Part shown: positions 1 to 11,548 of the stretch, piece by piece
Numbering within the stretch: the stretch's first letter is position 1
How the letters are laid out: the number at the start of each line of letters is the position of its first letter
Assembly: GCA_032622095.1 (NCBI GenBank)
Contig: CP136061.1
Location: 13,593,287-13,657,286 of the forward strand
DNA: 64,000 nucleotides
Source: Siphonodentalium dalli
Lineage: Eukaryota; Mollusca; Scaphopoda; Gadilida; Siphonodentaliidae
Reading direction: 5' to 3'
Notes under the pieces: model-generated
Told to the model about the DNA's origin: nothing
The model's database searches: none
Seen by the model: only the letters and a program-made list of their open reading frames with translations
Made by a program: the position numbers and the translations under genes

Positions 1-360
1 ATTTGATTAACAGCTGTGGATCGGTATCATTCAGGCACTTTTTGCAATTACATATTTTATTTATTTGAACATATAACATAAATGTGAAATACTATTAAAA
101 TCACAGAGGTCACTAATCGTTTAAATGTTTATTCTGAGCAATCTGTAGACGAACTTTTTCGGAAGGAGTTTCTAAAGGATGTTTGATAACTTTACACCCT
201 CTTGTGCGATGTTCATAACAAACATTTTCAATTACTGCAGGCGATTTATTTCAATAAAACTATAAACTAATATTGTACAGTGTATATATTAATACGATTA
301 GTGGCCACCTTGTCTAAAAGAACGGAAAACTACTTTTCACCCGAGAAACATAATATATAT

Positions 361-660
361 GAGGTATTTGCCTTTAAAATATATAAATTAATGAATGTAT
401 ATAAAGACTCTGTCTAAATCTAAAATGAATAAACGTATTTGATCACTAAATTATGAGGCAATCTGCTTTTAAAAATATATAATATATGTATAAAAAAGAC
501 TCTTATCTGAGATTAACGTATTTGATAACTAAAATATGAGCCATTTTGCTTTTCAAAATAAACAATAAAGGTATAAAAATGCTCTTATCTCAGATTAAAA
601 TTAAACGGAATTTACAACTAAAATATGAGGCATTCGCATTAAAAGGGACACTAAGACTGC
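361..660. repeat. ~89-bp tandem repeat, about 3.3 copies
   Basis: The phrase GAGG(T/C)ATTTGC followed by TTTTAAAATATATAA recurs at about 361, 454, 538 and 627, with spacings of 93, 84 and 89 bases. Each unit also carries an AAGACTCT(T)ATCTGAGATTAA block and an ACGTATTTGATAACTAAAAT block. The copies are diverged and AT-rich. A small 84-codon frame (546-800) crosses the last copies and has no recognisable features, so I do not call it a gene. Confidence 0.7.
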
Positions 661-1499
661 AAGTTTGTTTTACGAAGCATAAAGATATAAAGGCTATAAT
701 AGACAAGTCTGGTCGTACCCTTAGTAGAATGGGTGACATAAAATCCATCGAGGGAGACCTGGGAGTGGTGGTAGGTTCTCTTAATCAATGCACTCGTTGA
801 TCAGATACACTTCATATGGAAGACCCAAACTGGGCTTGCAATCTATCTAGACGCTCTTTTTAGTTGACAAAAGTGTGATTCTCTCGCATATACACATATT
901 TTATATAATGCTACGAGCATAACACCAGATGCTACGAGCACATCATACCAAGTTTTACGTTTGCTATAGACATACACCAAAATCGAGTGAGTGCCTCCAT
1001 GGAAACTAATTTTTCGAGCACTAATATGATTGACATCGCAAATATGTCCAGTTCATTTTGAAGCTAAGATGTCATACTTTGATAGACTGTATGTTATATA
1101 ATGCGTCAATGCAAAGATTCATTAAAATTTGATAAAACTTATATCGAGTAAGTATTTCAGGTCATAATTTTCGTATAAAACCCGATTATCAAACAGAAAT
1201 ATGCAAATTGAGGAAACAACAACCGTTCATTTATGTAGACCGATTATCGCTGTTAACGTTTAAAAAAAATCAAGGTAAAATAAACCGTGTTTTTATGACA
1301 TAACTTACAACTAAAGATGATGTGCAAATCGCGGGCTATGTGGTTATTCCGCTACGAGCATGTCTTCCGCTACGAGCATGTCCGGAGGCATGGGTGATAA
1401 CACCTTAATTAATTAAGCTTTTATGCTTCGATCTTAAAAGATTCGAGCTTTTGCTTCGAGCACTTAGGCTTCGAGTTATCTTACATTGAATTGAGCCGT
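661..1499. other. Unassigned sequence with a recurring decamer
   Basis: No coding region is recognisable. The decamer GCTACGAGCA occurs at 910, 931, 1351 and 1369, and the variant GCTTCGAG at 1453 and 1468. The 1351/1369 pair are 18 bases apart and form a short direct repeat. Nothing else stands out. Confidence 0.5.
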
Positions 1500-1615
1500 G
1501 ACCCAACTGATGTTCTCCGGGTCTGAGACCTCCTTTTATACCCATCTCAGGGCACCTGGTGGCACAAAGTTGCAACCAATCAGAATCGTTGAAACCCAGC
1601 CAATCACAGGCTAGC
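1500..1615 (-). promoter_or_regulatory. Candidate RNA polymerase II core promoter (minus strand)
   Basis: Read on the minus strand, this segment has two ATTGG (inverted CCAAT) boxes, at about 1601-1606 and 1576-1581. A textbook TATA box, GGGTATAAAAGG, follows about 40 bases downstream, near 1533-1544. That would place transcription start near 1505, running toward position 1. No convincing reading frame lies downstream, so the promoter may belong to a lost LTR, a non-coding transcript or a dead gene. The element arrangement is seen directly; promoter activity is inferred. Confidence 0.35.
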
Positions 1616-3573
1616 TTGAGAGCACCGATCTGCTTCTATATTTGTGATAGGGGATTTCCCTTTTTGCTCGCAGTCTAATTTTAATTATGGCAATTCCAAG
1701 GTATTATGGAATTCGGAAATTCCTATTTCACCTGAATATTTAATTACAGTTATGCACAAGAAGTTCATTGATAACTATAATTTGGGCTATTGGAAGTATT
1801 TGGACGGGAATAGATTCATACTCCGAAGACGAGGTGAGTGTGAGTGCGGCCATGTATTCGTAATGCAAAAATATGCCGTCATATTTTTGGATCAAAACTC
1901 ACTTATTTGACTTTTCCTCGGGTTGGCATTTGTTCGGGGTAATATAGTGATGTATACCCGACAATTGCCTTATAATTTCAACAAATGGGACCTTGTTGTT
2001 TTCTCACTATTTATGGAAATCGGGAAGCGCCGGGTTAATTTCTTTTATGGGCGTCGAAATTTGGGGTGTTTTATAATTGAATATATTTGACTTTCCAGTA
2101 CTTTTCCAGGGTTTGGATAATTGTGGAGGGGTGCATCGATATATGATTGTTATGCCTTTAATAATCATATATCATGGGAAGTTACCATTTTGATGTGAAA
2201 ATTCACTATTTGTGATAACCGGGGTCGCAGGCCAAAAAGCTTCCGACATTGCCGGAGGCGCACTCGCTTCAATGCTAAATACATAAATATGTGACTTCAA
2301 AACTTCCAAATAAATGCTTCTAAATGTGCCCTGATATGATCTGAATGTGGGGGAATATAATTTGTGTTAATATAATATGTATAGCTTATTGGAACGATAT
2401 TTGTGTGATGATATCTGTGCTTCGCACAATTACATTTGTTGTCAAGATGATTTTGTCTGCTTGACAACGTAAACAGGAAGTGACTTTTAGTCGGGACTTG
2501 CAGCTTGTATGCAACTTGTTGCCGGATCGTATGTGAATCCTGTGCTCGTCACACTATTATTAGTTTACAAGAAGTGAGCAAATTAACATATAACATGATT
2601 GTCCCACATTAAACGTCAAATAGTGATAACATATGTTTCGTGTTATTTTGGTGCTTTTTGCTCATTTTGCTATGTATTTTAGATTTTAAAACGAAAGAAA
2701 ACCCCAAGATATACGTTTTATGACTATCAAAACTGTTTTTGACCTTTAGTATTTTAATATAACATTAAAGTAATTGTTATAAATCAAATATATTACTTCT
2801 ATTTCTATTCTGATCTACTTTGAGTGAAGGTCATTAGTTGCATTTGCATAATGGAGAGCATGGAAGGCCAGCCCGTTTGTAACTGCATCTGTTTCACAAC
2901 CATTTTTAGTTACATTTTGTCAGCATTGTGCAGCTTTTGGCAACAGACTCGAGAGTTGTCCAAAAAAAAAAAAACATTCCACACGTCTCCGAATTTCATC
3001 CACCCCATTCACTTGGGGAGACCAAACTTTCTGTATTCAGCCTGGTATGCATGTCTTTTAATGTGCTGAAGTGTGCAGCTTTGCTTGGCGGAGTAGTATC
3101 ACACGACCGCTGTTTCTTTGAAAAAAAAAGATCCAACCTTGCATGATTGACAGATAGGCAATCACTAGACCGATCGTACATTAGGTTGACAAACTGTTCA
3201 AGTTTTTGATGTAAACATATTTTATTATTCCAAATAAATAGTCATACAGAATATATAACAATGATTTATCATAATTTGGTGGAATAAATGGATTTGGCAT
3301 AAAGCAGATGTTGCTGTATTAAAGCCATATCCATTATTGTCGTGATACCCCAGTCATGAGGATTTTAGATGTATATATTACCCGGTGCGGTTTGATCCGT
3401 CACCCGGGTCTGTCCAACGGGGGGGGGGGTAAATATAAATTGGTTCATGTAGTATTAAGGCATCTGTATGGGTATGGATTTGGAATATGTATACATTTAC
3501 ATTTAAGTCTAACTATAGATTCATCATGTTCCTGCCAGTCCTGCGTGATCACGACTGTTAGTTAGGTTATATT
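1616..3573. other. Unassigned stretch
   Basis: I see no gene here. An 88-codon frame (1644-1910) and an 81-codon frame (2824-3069) have no recognisable domains. There is a short inverted repeat around 2143-2173 (ATATGATTGTT / ATAATCATATAT), poly-A at about 2961-2972 and a poly-G run at about 3420-3429. The last 150 bases may be 3' untranslated sequence of the LINE that ends at 3574. Confidence 0.4.
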
Positions 3574-5275
3574 TTACTTCTCGCCAGACCCTGTGAGATA
3601 TTTAGGTGGGAGGGGTGGATCGTCTTGACTCAACAATGGTCTTCTGAGTAAAGACAAGTTATGAAACCGTTTAGTTTGTATTATAAATTGTTGGACGGCC
3701 ATAACAATTGCTTTATTTTCTAAAATACTAAGGCTATCAGATCCATTGACTAGTGTCTTTGTAGTATATGAAGTATGAATATCACAGAAGCAGTTTCGTC
3801 TACTTTCCGCGTACATGTGACATCCGATTAAGAAGTGAGTTGGGGTCTCGGTCTCACCACATGCACACCTGGGGTCATCACGAATATGATTTGTTTTGAG
3901 GTCGGCGTTTATGTGACTACAACCCAGACGGAGTCTGCAGTGGTATATTTGGGCAGGCCGCGTGTATATGTTTTGAACATAGCTCGGTTTGGATAACAAG
4001 TTTTCGTTCAATTTAGTTTTGAATTTACTTAATGAATCGATATTTTGAATGTGACAAATTGTTCCATAGGTCAATCGATGATGGTAAGAATTATTTCTTG
4101 TAAATGACGGTGTTCCAAGACGGGGCCGACAAACCATCTGGTTTTGTGTTATGCGAATGAATAGAACTTGTCTTGGGAGGAAGTACAATGATAGATACGG
4201 AGGTGATAAATGTTTGACCATTTTAAAAAATGGTATCAGTTTTGATTTCTTGCGACGGTCCTGAAGGGTCACCCATCCCGTTTCTCCCAATATATTAGTA
4301 TTGTTGCAGCTCCTCGTTGCTCCTGTAACAATTCTAGCAGCCTCATATTGCAATCCTTCAATTAGATCACTTTCTTCTTGTGTACAGTTATCCCAGACAG
4401 GAGACGCATATTCAATTATAGGACGTACATATGTGAAATAAATTTTTTCAAGCGTCTTCCTGTCTAGGACAAACTTATACCTTCGAAGTAGTGATAATTG
4501 TACTGATGCCCTGTTAATGATGTTCGAAATATGTTCTGACCATTTTCCATCGGCGCTGAAAGTGAGTCCTAAGTGTTTTTGATTGTGTACTTCTGAAATT
4601 ATGTTGTTCGACATTATCAAATTCGGGTGGTTGATAAGAATAACTTTACGCGGGAATAATAATGTTTTCGTTTTCAATTCATTAAAGTCTACTAGCCATG
4701 ATTTGGACCACCTTTCTATTTTGTTTATATCATTATTCATCATTTCAGCTGCTAAAATAGGGTTTTCAATCGTCAAATATAGTGATGTGTCATCTGCGAA
4801 AAGTCTTATATTGCACTGAATATTTTCAACAATGTCGTTAATGTAAATTAGGAACATAAGAGGGCCTAATATTTATCCTTGGGGGTACACCGGCTGATAC
4901 CTTTCTCCAGTTAGAGGAAGTGCTTCCAATAATTACTTTTGCTCTCTGTCTGAAAGGTAATTTTTCAACAGTGCATGAACTTTTCCACAAATACCATTTT
5001 GTTCTAATTTGTATAGAAGGCATTCATGCCATACTTTATCAAAAGCTTTACTTGTGTCGCAAAACAAACTTCTAACCTCCTTCCGATCATCCAAAGAAGA
5101 AATAATGTGATGATAAATGTCTGTCAGTTGAAACACTGTGCAGTCATTTGGTGTAAATCCTGATTGGAGATTAGTTAGAAGCCCGTTTGTACGTATGTGC
5201 TCACATATTATTTTATAGAGACATTTCTCAAAGACTTTAGATACACAACTTAGTAGTGACACAGGTCGATAGTTT
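3574..5275 (-). pseudogene. LINE reverse transcriptase, C-terminal two thirds (broken)
   Basis: This is the RT and C-terminal region of the split LINE. An upstream frame (5262-4933) carries SLLSCVSKVFEKCLYK and the catalytic-aspartate block with DTSKAFDKVWHECLL. A second frame (4857-3574, 427 codons) begins with MFLIYINDI and holds the FADDTSLY catalytic box at about residues 20-27. The thumb follows with LGLTFSADGKWSEH. The C-terminus carries a Cys/His stretch, CACGETETPTHFLIGC. A frameshift near 4900 separates the two frames. Jockey/CR1-like assignment rests on the thumb and C-terminal pattern; the exact clade is uncertain. It would reverse-transcribe its own RNA at a nicked target if intact. 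Confidence 0.85.
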
Positions 5276-5449
5276 TAGTAGAGCGGACAAACTCAAAAAG
5301 CTCACTAGAAGTAGGAGTTTAGTCCATCGGCACCACACACGGGCTTGTGATACATCACTTTGAAGGTTATGACATTCCGCATCGGATAGGACCCGGTGTG
5401 AAATATACAAATGATGCAAAAGATGATTTTTAGCTGATTAAGTGCCAAA

Positions 5450-7030
5450 ATTCTGCAAAAATCCCTGTTTTTGTAAAATTCGGCAAAATGAGAAATAAAA
5501 GTATAGAAACGCGAACATTTTGCGCTAAAATATTGTAGTCTACATATCTCTAGATATTTACAATGATAGTGGTTCGATTTCTCTGATATAACGAAGATTT
5601 TTTAAAGATTTATTGTAAAAATAGTCAAAACAGCGCAATTTTTCAATTTTTTTGCCTTACTTAATGGGCGATAGATCAATAATGTTCTGACCGGGGATAT
5701 CGTATATAGTCTAGAAAAGTGCGGATATATATACCGCATACGACAGTATGCTGAATATATCATCATATTTAACACGTGATGTGTTATGTAAGATTATTTC
5801 AACCCTCACCCCAAAACTCATCAAAAAGTCACCGTTTTGGGGAAATTCGGCACAAATGAATACAAAAGCACAGTTATTCGGGATATGTTTGTGCTACGAT
5901 ATAGCAGGTTACACACTTATAAATACAATGTAATGAAATGCCATGATTGCGATGATAAATGTGAATAATTCTTAAATTAACTTGGAAAATAGACAAAAAA
6001 TTATTCATTTTCAGTTGTTTCGCCCCTCTTAAAGGGGTACTGTACCCAAGATGTTGTTGTTGGTTTCTATAATCCCCGAGTCGGAGAATAATGTAACAAC
6101 TTTTCAATTTTTTGAAAGTTTGTTGAGTACGAAGTATTGTTACGGATGGCAAATTTACCGGAATGCAAAAATACAAATTGTCGTTGTCGAGTAATTTTTG
6201 TAAAGTTTTCAACCAAATGAATCAAATAAACATTATATTATATGGTTAGTAGTCCCATATACTCATTTAAGTTAGTGTACCGTCACTAGTCAATGAATGG
6301 CTTGGGTTTTCTCCCCGTATAAGCATAATGTTTCAAACGATCGTGTGTGCAATTGTTTTCCTAATCCGGTATCCCTCAATTATAATTTGATTACGTTTTG
6401 TACACGGAAATTAGAATTTTAAGAGACGCCATTTTATGGCTGGAGCCATAAAATCAATTTATATTAAATTATTAACTTTTAAATTATTAAATTTTAAGAT
6501 AGCCTATTAACCTAAGCGTTTACAGAATACATCTTCGACTCAAATTACTTATATTTCTATATAGTATCGATAATAGATCGTTGTTATCACCGGGAATTTA
6601 TTGAAAATGGCGTACAGTACCCCTTTAATAGGCGATTATTCAGTATTGCATTGAATGGAAATCCCGTATATAATATAGAAAACTTGTGGAAATATATACT
6701 GCATATGATTGTAGGATAAGGATGTCATTTTTTGCCACAGATGCTATGTGGTGGTAGATGTGTTACCCCCACCCCAAATTTCTGAAGAAACAAAATCAGT
6801 TTTTAGAAATTTCGGTATGGCAGAATTCAAAAGCACAACTCCGATTATTTTGTGCTATTAAATTGAAGTCTACCCACTTCGAGATATACATTATGATAAC
6901 GCCATAGTATAATTTAAAGATGGCAACATTTCGGAGTTTTCTGATGAAAGTAGACCGAAAATCGTAAAATATAAACTTGTTTTGCCCATCTAGATGGGTG
7001 ATAATTCAATTCCATTTTGAACAATAATCC
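5450..7030 (+). repeat. Three diverged ~370-bp tandem units inside the arm
   Basis: A shared phrase, ending in AAATTCGGCA or TTTCGGTATGGCA, occurs at about 5462, 5830 and 6797. Subtracting the 592-bp insertion and its extra TTAA, the spacings are about 368 and 371 bases. Each unit continues with an AAAAGCACA-like block, then an imperfect GTAGTCTACATATCTCGAGATAT block, and ends with TTTTGCC...GGGYGAT...TCA followed by a CCGTATATA...CATACGA half. The units are strongly diverged from one another, so the amplification is older than the arm duplication. Confidence 0.7.
6033..6624. mobile_element. 592-bp TTAA-flanked non-autonomous DNA element (piggyBac-like MITE)
   Basis: The ends are the perfect inverted 13-mers AGGGGTACTGTAC and GTACAGTACCCCT, flanked on both sides by TTAA (6029-6032 and 6625-6628). 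The opposite arm of the fold-back element (near 12410) preserves the empty site with a single TTAA. The inside is AT-rich and non-coding. A TTAA duplication is characteristic of piggyBac-type transposases, though Kolobok and a few others also use it. It depends on an enzyme encoded elsewhere. Confidence 0.8.
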
Positions 7031-7437
7031 AGGACAAACTCTCAAGAGTTGACGAGACACATACTGAATAAATTACATCATTGTATATGTTTACTTCGCA
7101 TAATATAGCTTCACAGTTGTATAAGATTATACATATTTGGAGGATTAGTGTTTGTTAATAACTAGGCCCAGCCACAGTACATGCATGTAACTTGTAATAC
7201 GTGTTGCCATTACCAACGAAATCACCTGACTCACATGACCATTCCGCTTACACGCACACCATCAAACAACCGTTTAGACGTTTGTGTCAAATGTGCAGCA
7301 TTGCGAAATGTGTATCAAAGGGGTGTCCAATCTTTATATCAATCGACGAACATGTGCTTAGTGAACTTTTGTTAAATTCTTCAGTAGCGGTGGTGACCAG
7401 GTCGTTACTTTTCCCAAATGGGTTGTTGGTACGAACT

Positions 7438-7985
7438 ACCATTATAGTACTACTATATATATAGGCATTACAAGTATAGCGTATAGTAGGCGTATGTGTT
7501 TCTTACAGTCTAGACACATTTTTACAGAAGTGACGATTGCGAGTCCATTTGGGAGAAAATAGTGCCGTTCATTGAATTCAATTTTATTGCCACACACAGT
7601 ATTGTGATATAGTTATGTTTGTTTTTAATTATGTTGTTCACATGATAAATATTGTTAGTTGTACACTAGATGAATGCATGCAAAACTCGCGTGCCCATAT
7701 ACTTGGGTTTCTCGAACCCGTAATCGTAACTACAGCTATTGAAAATCGTGATAGAAAGAACACATATTCTAGTGATGTACATGTAGCACCATATGCGTAA
7801 TTCATGCGTGCAGTAGTTTATTATGCGTAAGCTGTCAAGTTCCAACACAGCAAATAATGATTTACGGTAGGCATCCATTGTAATGCATTGCGCTAAATAT
7901 CGCCCAAACCAAATTTTTTTCTAGAAAATCCGGTGAAAAACGGAAACAATTTGTGACACCAGATAGCTATGATGTCACAAGATCA
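7438..7985. other. Fold-back core, left non-coding part
   Basis: This stretch lies between the end of the left arm and the Ty3/gypsy remnant. It is AT-rich, with a short (TA)n at about 7455-7462. No reading frame with recognisable content was found. Confidence 0.4.
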
Positions 7986-9260
7986 TGGTTAGATTACCAA
8001 GCACACTTTGAAATATGTTCCAATATAAATGGATTGGAATATGATGACATGGGCCTTTATCTATGCGCATCCTTGAGATGATTGGCACAAGGAACACTCG
8101 GTGACCTACTCCCAGGACGAGAAGAAGACTACAACGTTCTTTTTGGTGCGATAAAAGGCCGATTTGCTGCCAAAAACCAGACTGACCAGATAGTACAATT
8201 GCGTGCACGACGGCAAAGGGCAAGGGGGGAGTTACCGACGTCTGACCAATATATTATATCATACTGCAACACATGAATTGAGAGACACCTTGGCAAAGGA
8301 CCAATTCATTGGTGGGTTGTGTGATCCAGATATATATATACGGCTCATTGTACAACAAGCACGACTGGACTCTCTTGATGAAAGCATAAGACATGCATTT
8401 GAATTAGAGGCTTTTGCCAAGTCTGAAAAACATAGGGCTAAACACTATGCTAGGGTAGTAAATGAAGCAGACACAACACAAAGCAAATATATAGAGTTTT
8501 AAGAACTAAAAAAGATAAGAGATGAACTGAAGCCCCAAACTGGTTCTAATGGTAAAGCTCAAAATAGCTCACAACCGTCCGAGACATCAAAGTCCATCTC
8601 TGAGATGAAGGACATAAAACAAATATTGACTGATGTGAAGAGGTGTAAAGGGGAGATTAACAAAGAATGACAAACTTGGAGAACCAAAACAAGGAGAAAA
8701 AGGGTAACACAAATGAGTCCTGGAGGGACTGTCGTGACGATAGACAATGGAGACATAATTATAATGATAATCCTGATTATAACACGAACGAATACAAAGA
8801 ACGCACCAGATGCAGAACTTCTCACAATCCACGCGACACGTGCCATAATGCATATCGTGGTAGGGGAGACCAACAGAACACAAGTGGACATCGTAACTCC
8901 AACGAGTTTGTTAGATACAGCTCTACCGCAGAGGGGAGCTGTATTTAGATTGCAATCTGTATGGGCAGCCAGTGAGGTTTCTGATTGGTACTGGATCAAC
9001 AGTTTCCATGCTCTCAAGAAACTATATGACTACTTATGGGAAGATAAATACCATATGTTACATAAATGATGTAGCACACGAGCTGTTGATCATTGAATCC
9101 AACGAAACGAACAAGCCATACCGAGTTGTATCATCCGACTCATCGGAAACTCTGCCAGAGATAGTATCTTCTCGTCACTTGTCAGAGCACATCAACACAA
9201 ATTCCCCTTGAAAGAATTAGAACTATTGAAACTGATGATCACGAGCCCACTTATACCTCG
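7986..9260 (+). pseudogene. Decayed Ty3/gypsy gag-protease fragment in the fold-back core
   Basis: A gag-like capsid segment starts near 8020 (reading GLEYDDMGLYLCASLR) and passes an in-frame stop. It continues with GTLGDLLPGREEDYNVL and, after a frameshift near 8200, with HELRDTLAKDQFIGGL and LDSLDESIRHAFELEAFAKSE (8270-8440). This wording is typical of capsid regions in animal Ty3/gypsy gag proteins. Near 8972 a protease-like motif appears as FLIGTGSTVSMLS, with Gly in place of the catalytic Asp of the usual DTG. No RT, integrase or LTR accompanies it here. It is a passenger or older insertion trapped between the arms, and it is clearly dead. Confidence 0.7.
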
Positions 9261-10189
9261 ATAAGCACCAGATATGGTTGAGAACACAGATATTGGCGGA
9301 ATATGCCATATGTGACTCCTGGAAGATCTGGAAATTCACAAATGCTCAGAAATTTTAACGAACCCATTATGGGTCTATATTATCGCATGACAATACATCA
9401 GTACTTTCTGCTACCATATAAGCAATGAGAATGGGTTTCAAAGAGCTGAACCAAAACCACCCTATCCTGAAGTGAAACCAAATGCACAGGAGAAATATAT
9501 TCTTCCTGACACAGTGGCAGACATACATGGTCAGATAAATTCGACATGTAATGACCAAGGCATTGGAGATATTACGGCATCTGTTCGTCATCATATTCCA
9601 AGAAATATGGCCCAACCCAAAAATGGCGCCATGGTACCCCAAGGGGGATTCAAGGACGATATATAGAATTAAAGAACATCGCAAGGTTGATGACAAGGCT
9701 CGATTTGATGGCTGTGACCAAGAAGATCGTGACGCATTAAAACCCCAAATACTGTGTGAAGATCCCCACAGGGCAAAGTCGTGGATGATGACTACCAGAT
9801 AGGAGAGCCACATAAATACAGTATATATACTGGTTGTACAGTACCGTTGATGTAAAACAAATATTCTATTATATGATTAAAGGAAAGGGAAGTGGCAGCC
9901 ATGGGGGACATCAAGTCCCGAGTGGCTGCAGGTTCATTCCAAACACGACCACTTGGCTCAACTTGCAGGGTTGAGCCACGAATATATGTGGTGAGATCGC
10001 GAGCTCACCTTAATGGCTGTGCCGTCTCGTGGGTAGTCCATGCCCATTGGTCGCTAAAAACCCTCTATGTGTATCGAAGAATAGTAGGCTATGCGACCGC
10101 ATTGGAGAACATTTCTGCACCCAGATACAAACAAACGTTAGCTTCCATCGGTTCCAGGTTGCAGACGACCTACGGTGTAAAGGAAGTCG
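9261..10189. other. Fold-back core, right non-coding part
   Basis: I found nothing I can assign. A frame at 9892-10260 is open for 122 codons but has no recognisable motif and runs into the right arm. The stretch at 9935-9950 contains a sequence resembling a tRNA-type B box (GGTTCATTCC); see the rejected list. Confidence 0.35.
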
Positions 10190-10899
10190 TACCAACGACC
10201 CATTTGGGAAAAGTAACGACGTCGTCACCGCTGCTGAAGAATTTAACAAAAGTTCACTAAGCACAGGTTCGTCGATTGATATAAAGATTGGACACCCCTC
10301 TGATATACACATTTCGTAAAACGTCTAAACTGCACATTTGACACAAAACGTCAAAACGTCTAAACGGTTGTTTGATGTTGTACGTGTAAGCGGAATGGTC
10401 ATGTGAGTCAGGAGATTCCGTTGGTAGTGGCAACACACGTTACAAGTTACATGTACTGTGGCTGAACCTGGTTATTAACAATCACTAAACCTCTCGATAC
10501 GTATAATCTTATACAAGACATACAACTGTGAAGCTATATTATGCGAAGTAAACATATACAACTAGAATGCACTCACTGGAGCTGCCTATACTTGCGCCCA
10601 TCACACATTTGGCACGTTGTGTGGTGTCTTGCCAACAACAGTTTGAACCACGGGTGCTGGCCCCTCGTTTGAGAGATCGATAAAAAAAATCTAGATATCA
10701 AATCTCTGTTCACCCATCGCTGAAATAGTTGTGTGTACGTACGGACATAATATCCCTGGTATGATGATATGGACCCCAGTTGGCTGCATATTAGGAACGA
10801 TAACTCTATCCGATCTAATTACAGGTGAGACAAATATTGGTAGTGTTTTTTACCTGTTAACCAACTATCAGATTTAGGCCACTCCGATGCATGGTGTAT

Positions 10900-11222
10900 T
10901 ATCTACATGTATATTACGTGAGGACCTTGATGGGGATAGCTTCAGTCTTGAATGTTAAAGTGACACACTGCGCTCGCTGAACGAAGTCTCTCCATGTGAA
11001 CGATGTATTATCTACATGTATATCACGTGATGACCTCGACGAACGATGGGCAGCTTCCGCCCTGAATATTAAAGGGACAAAATGCACTCAGTATTTGAAT
11101 ATTAAAGGGACAATAGGCTCTCACGGGGGATGATTGTTAAAGTGACACAAGGCACTCACTATGGATGAATGTTAAAGTGACACTAGGCACTCACTGTGGG
11201 ATAATGTTAAAGTGACATTCGC
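10900..11222 (+). repeat. Short tandem repeats, GTTAAAGTGACAC type
   Basis: Units like GAATGTTAAAGTGACACAAGGCACTCAC recur about every 35-40 bases between 10955 and 11220; the early copies read ATATTAAAGGGACAA. Two earlier copies of GTATTATCTACATGTATATYACGTGA occur at about 10897 and 11007. This array is found only in the right arm of the fold-back element. Confidence 0.6.
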
Positions 11223-11339
11223 ATTGAAAACTTCAAAAACTTCAAAAACTTCAAACGCGTTGACGTGCGCGTTACTAGGACTGACCCGCAGTTTATAAGG
11301 GTATACGTCTTGGATGGTAATTTGGCGCCTATAAAAATT

Positions 11340-11548
11340 ACTAAGTTTTTTGAAATTTGTGAAGTTTTTGAAGTTTTTGAAGTTTTTGAAATTTTTGAAA
11401 TTTTTGAAATTTTTGAAGTTTTTGAAATTTTTGAAATTTTTGAAATTTTTGAAATTTTTGAAGTTTTTGAAGTTTTTGAAATTTTTGAACTTTTTGAACT
11501 TTTTAAATTTTTGAACTATTTGAAATTTTTGAACTTTTGAAATTTTTC
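11340..11548 (+). repeat. 9-bp minisatellite (TTTTTGAAG/A)
   Basis: About 20 copies of TTTTTGAAR run from 11346 to about 11545. Because the period is 9 it stays open in one frame and reads as repeated FEIFEVFEI. A short complementary stretch (CTTCAAAAACTTCAAAAACTTC) sits just upstream at about 11230, so the array can pair with it. The 91-codon frame across it is a by-product of the repeat and I do not call it a gene. Confidence 0.75.

Larger units (their letters stand above)
5276..7437 (+). repeat. Left arm of the fold-back element
   Basis: This arm is the inverted copy of about 10190-10560 plus 11960-13162. The outer 45 bases are the least conserved between arms, apart from the 13-bp tip. 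From TTTAGTCCATCGGCACC (about 5319) inward the match is strong. Similarity ends at about 7437 (GGTACGAAC, opposite GTACGAC in the other arm). A 592-bp TTAA-flanked insertion (6033-6624) is present in this arm only. No protein-coding gene is evident; small frames in the arm are chance. Confidence 0.8.

Noticed and set aside
9893-9960. Possible tRNA or tRNA-derived promoter (GGTTCATTCC, a B-box-like word)
   Set aside because: The B box is imperfect, no convincing A box or cloverleaf could be drawn, and no SINE-like tail follows.
11265-11540. 91-codon frame reading as repeated FEIFEVFEI
   Set aside because: It is the direct by-product of a 9-base minisatellite that happens to lack stops.
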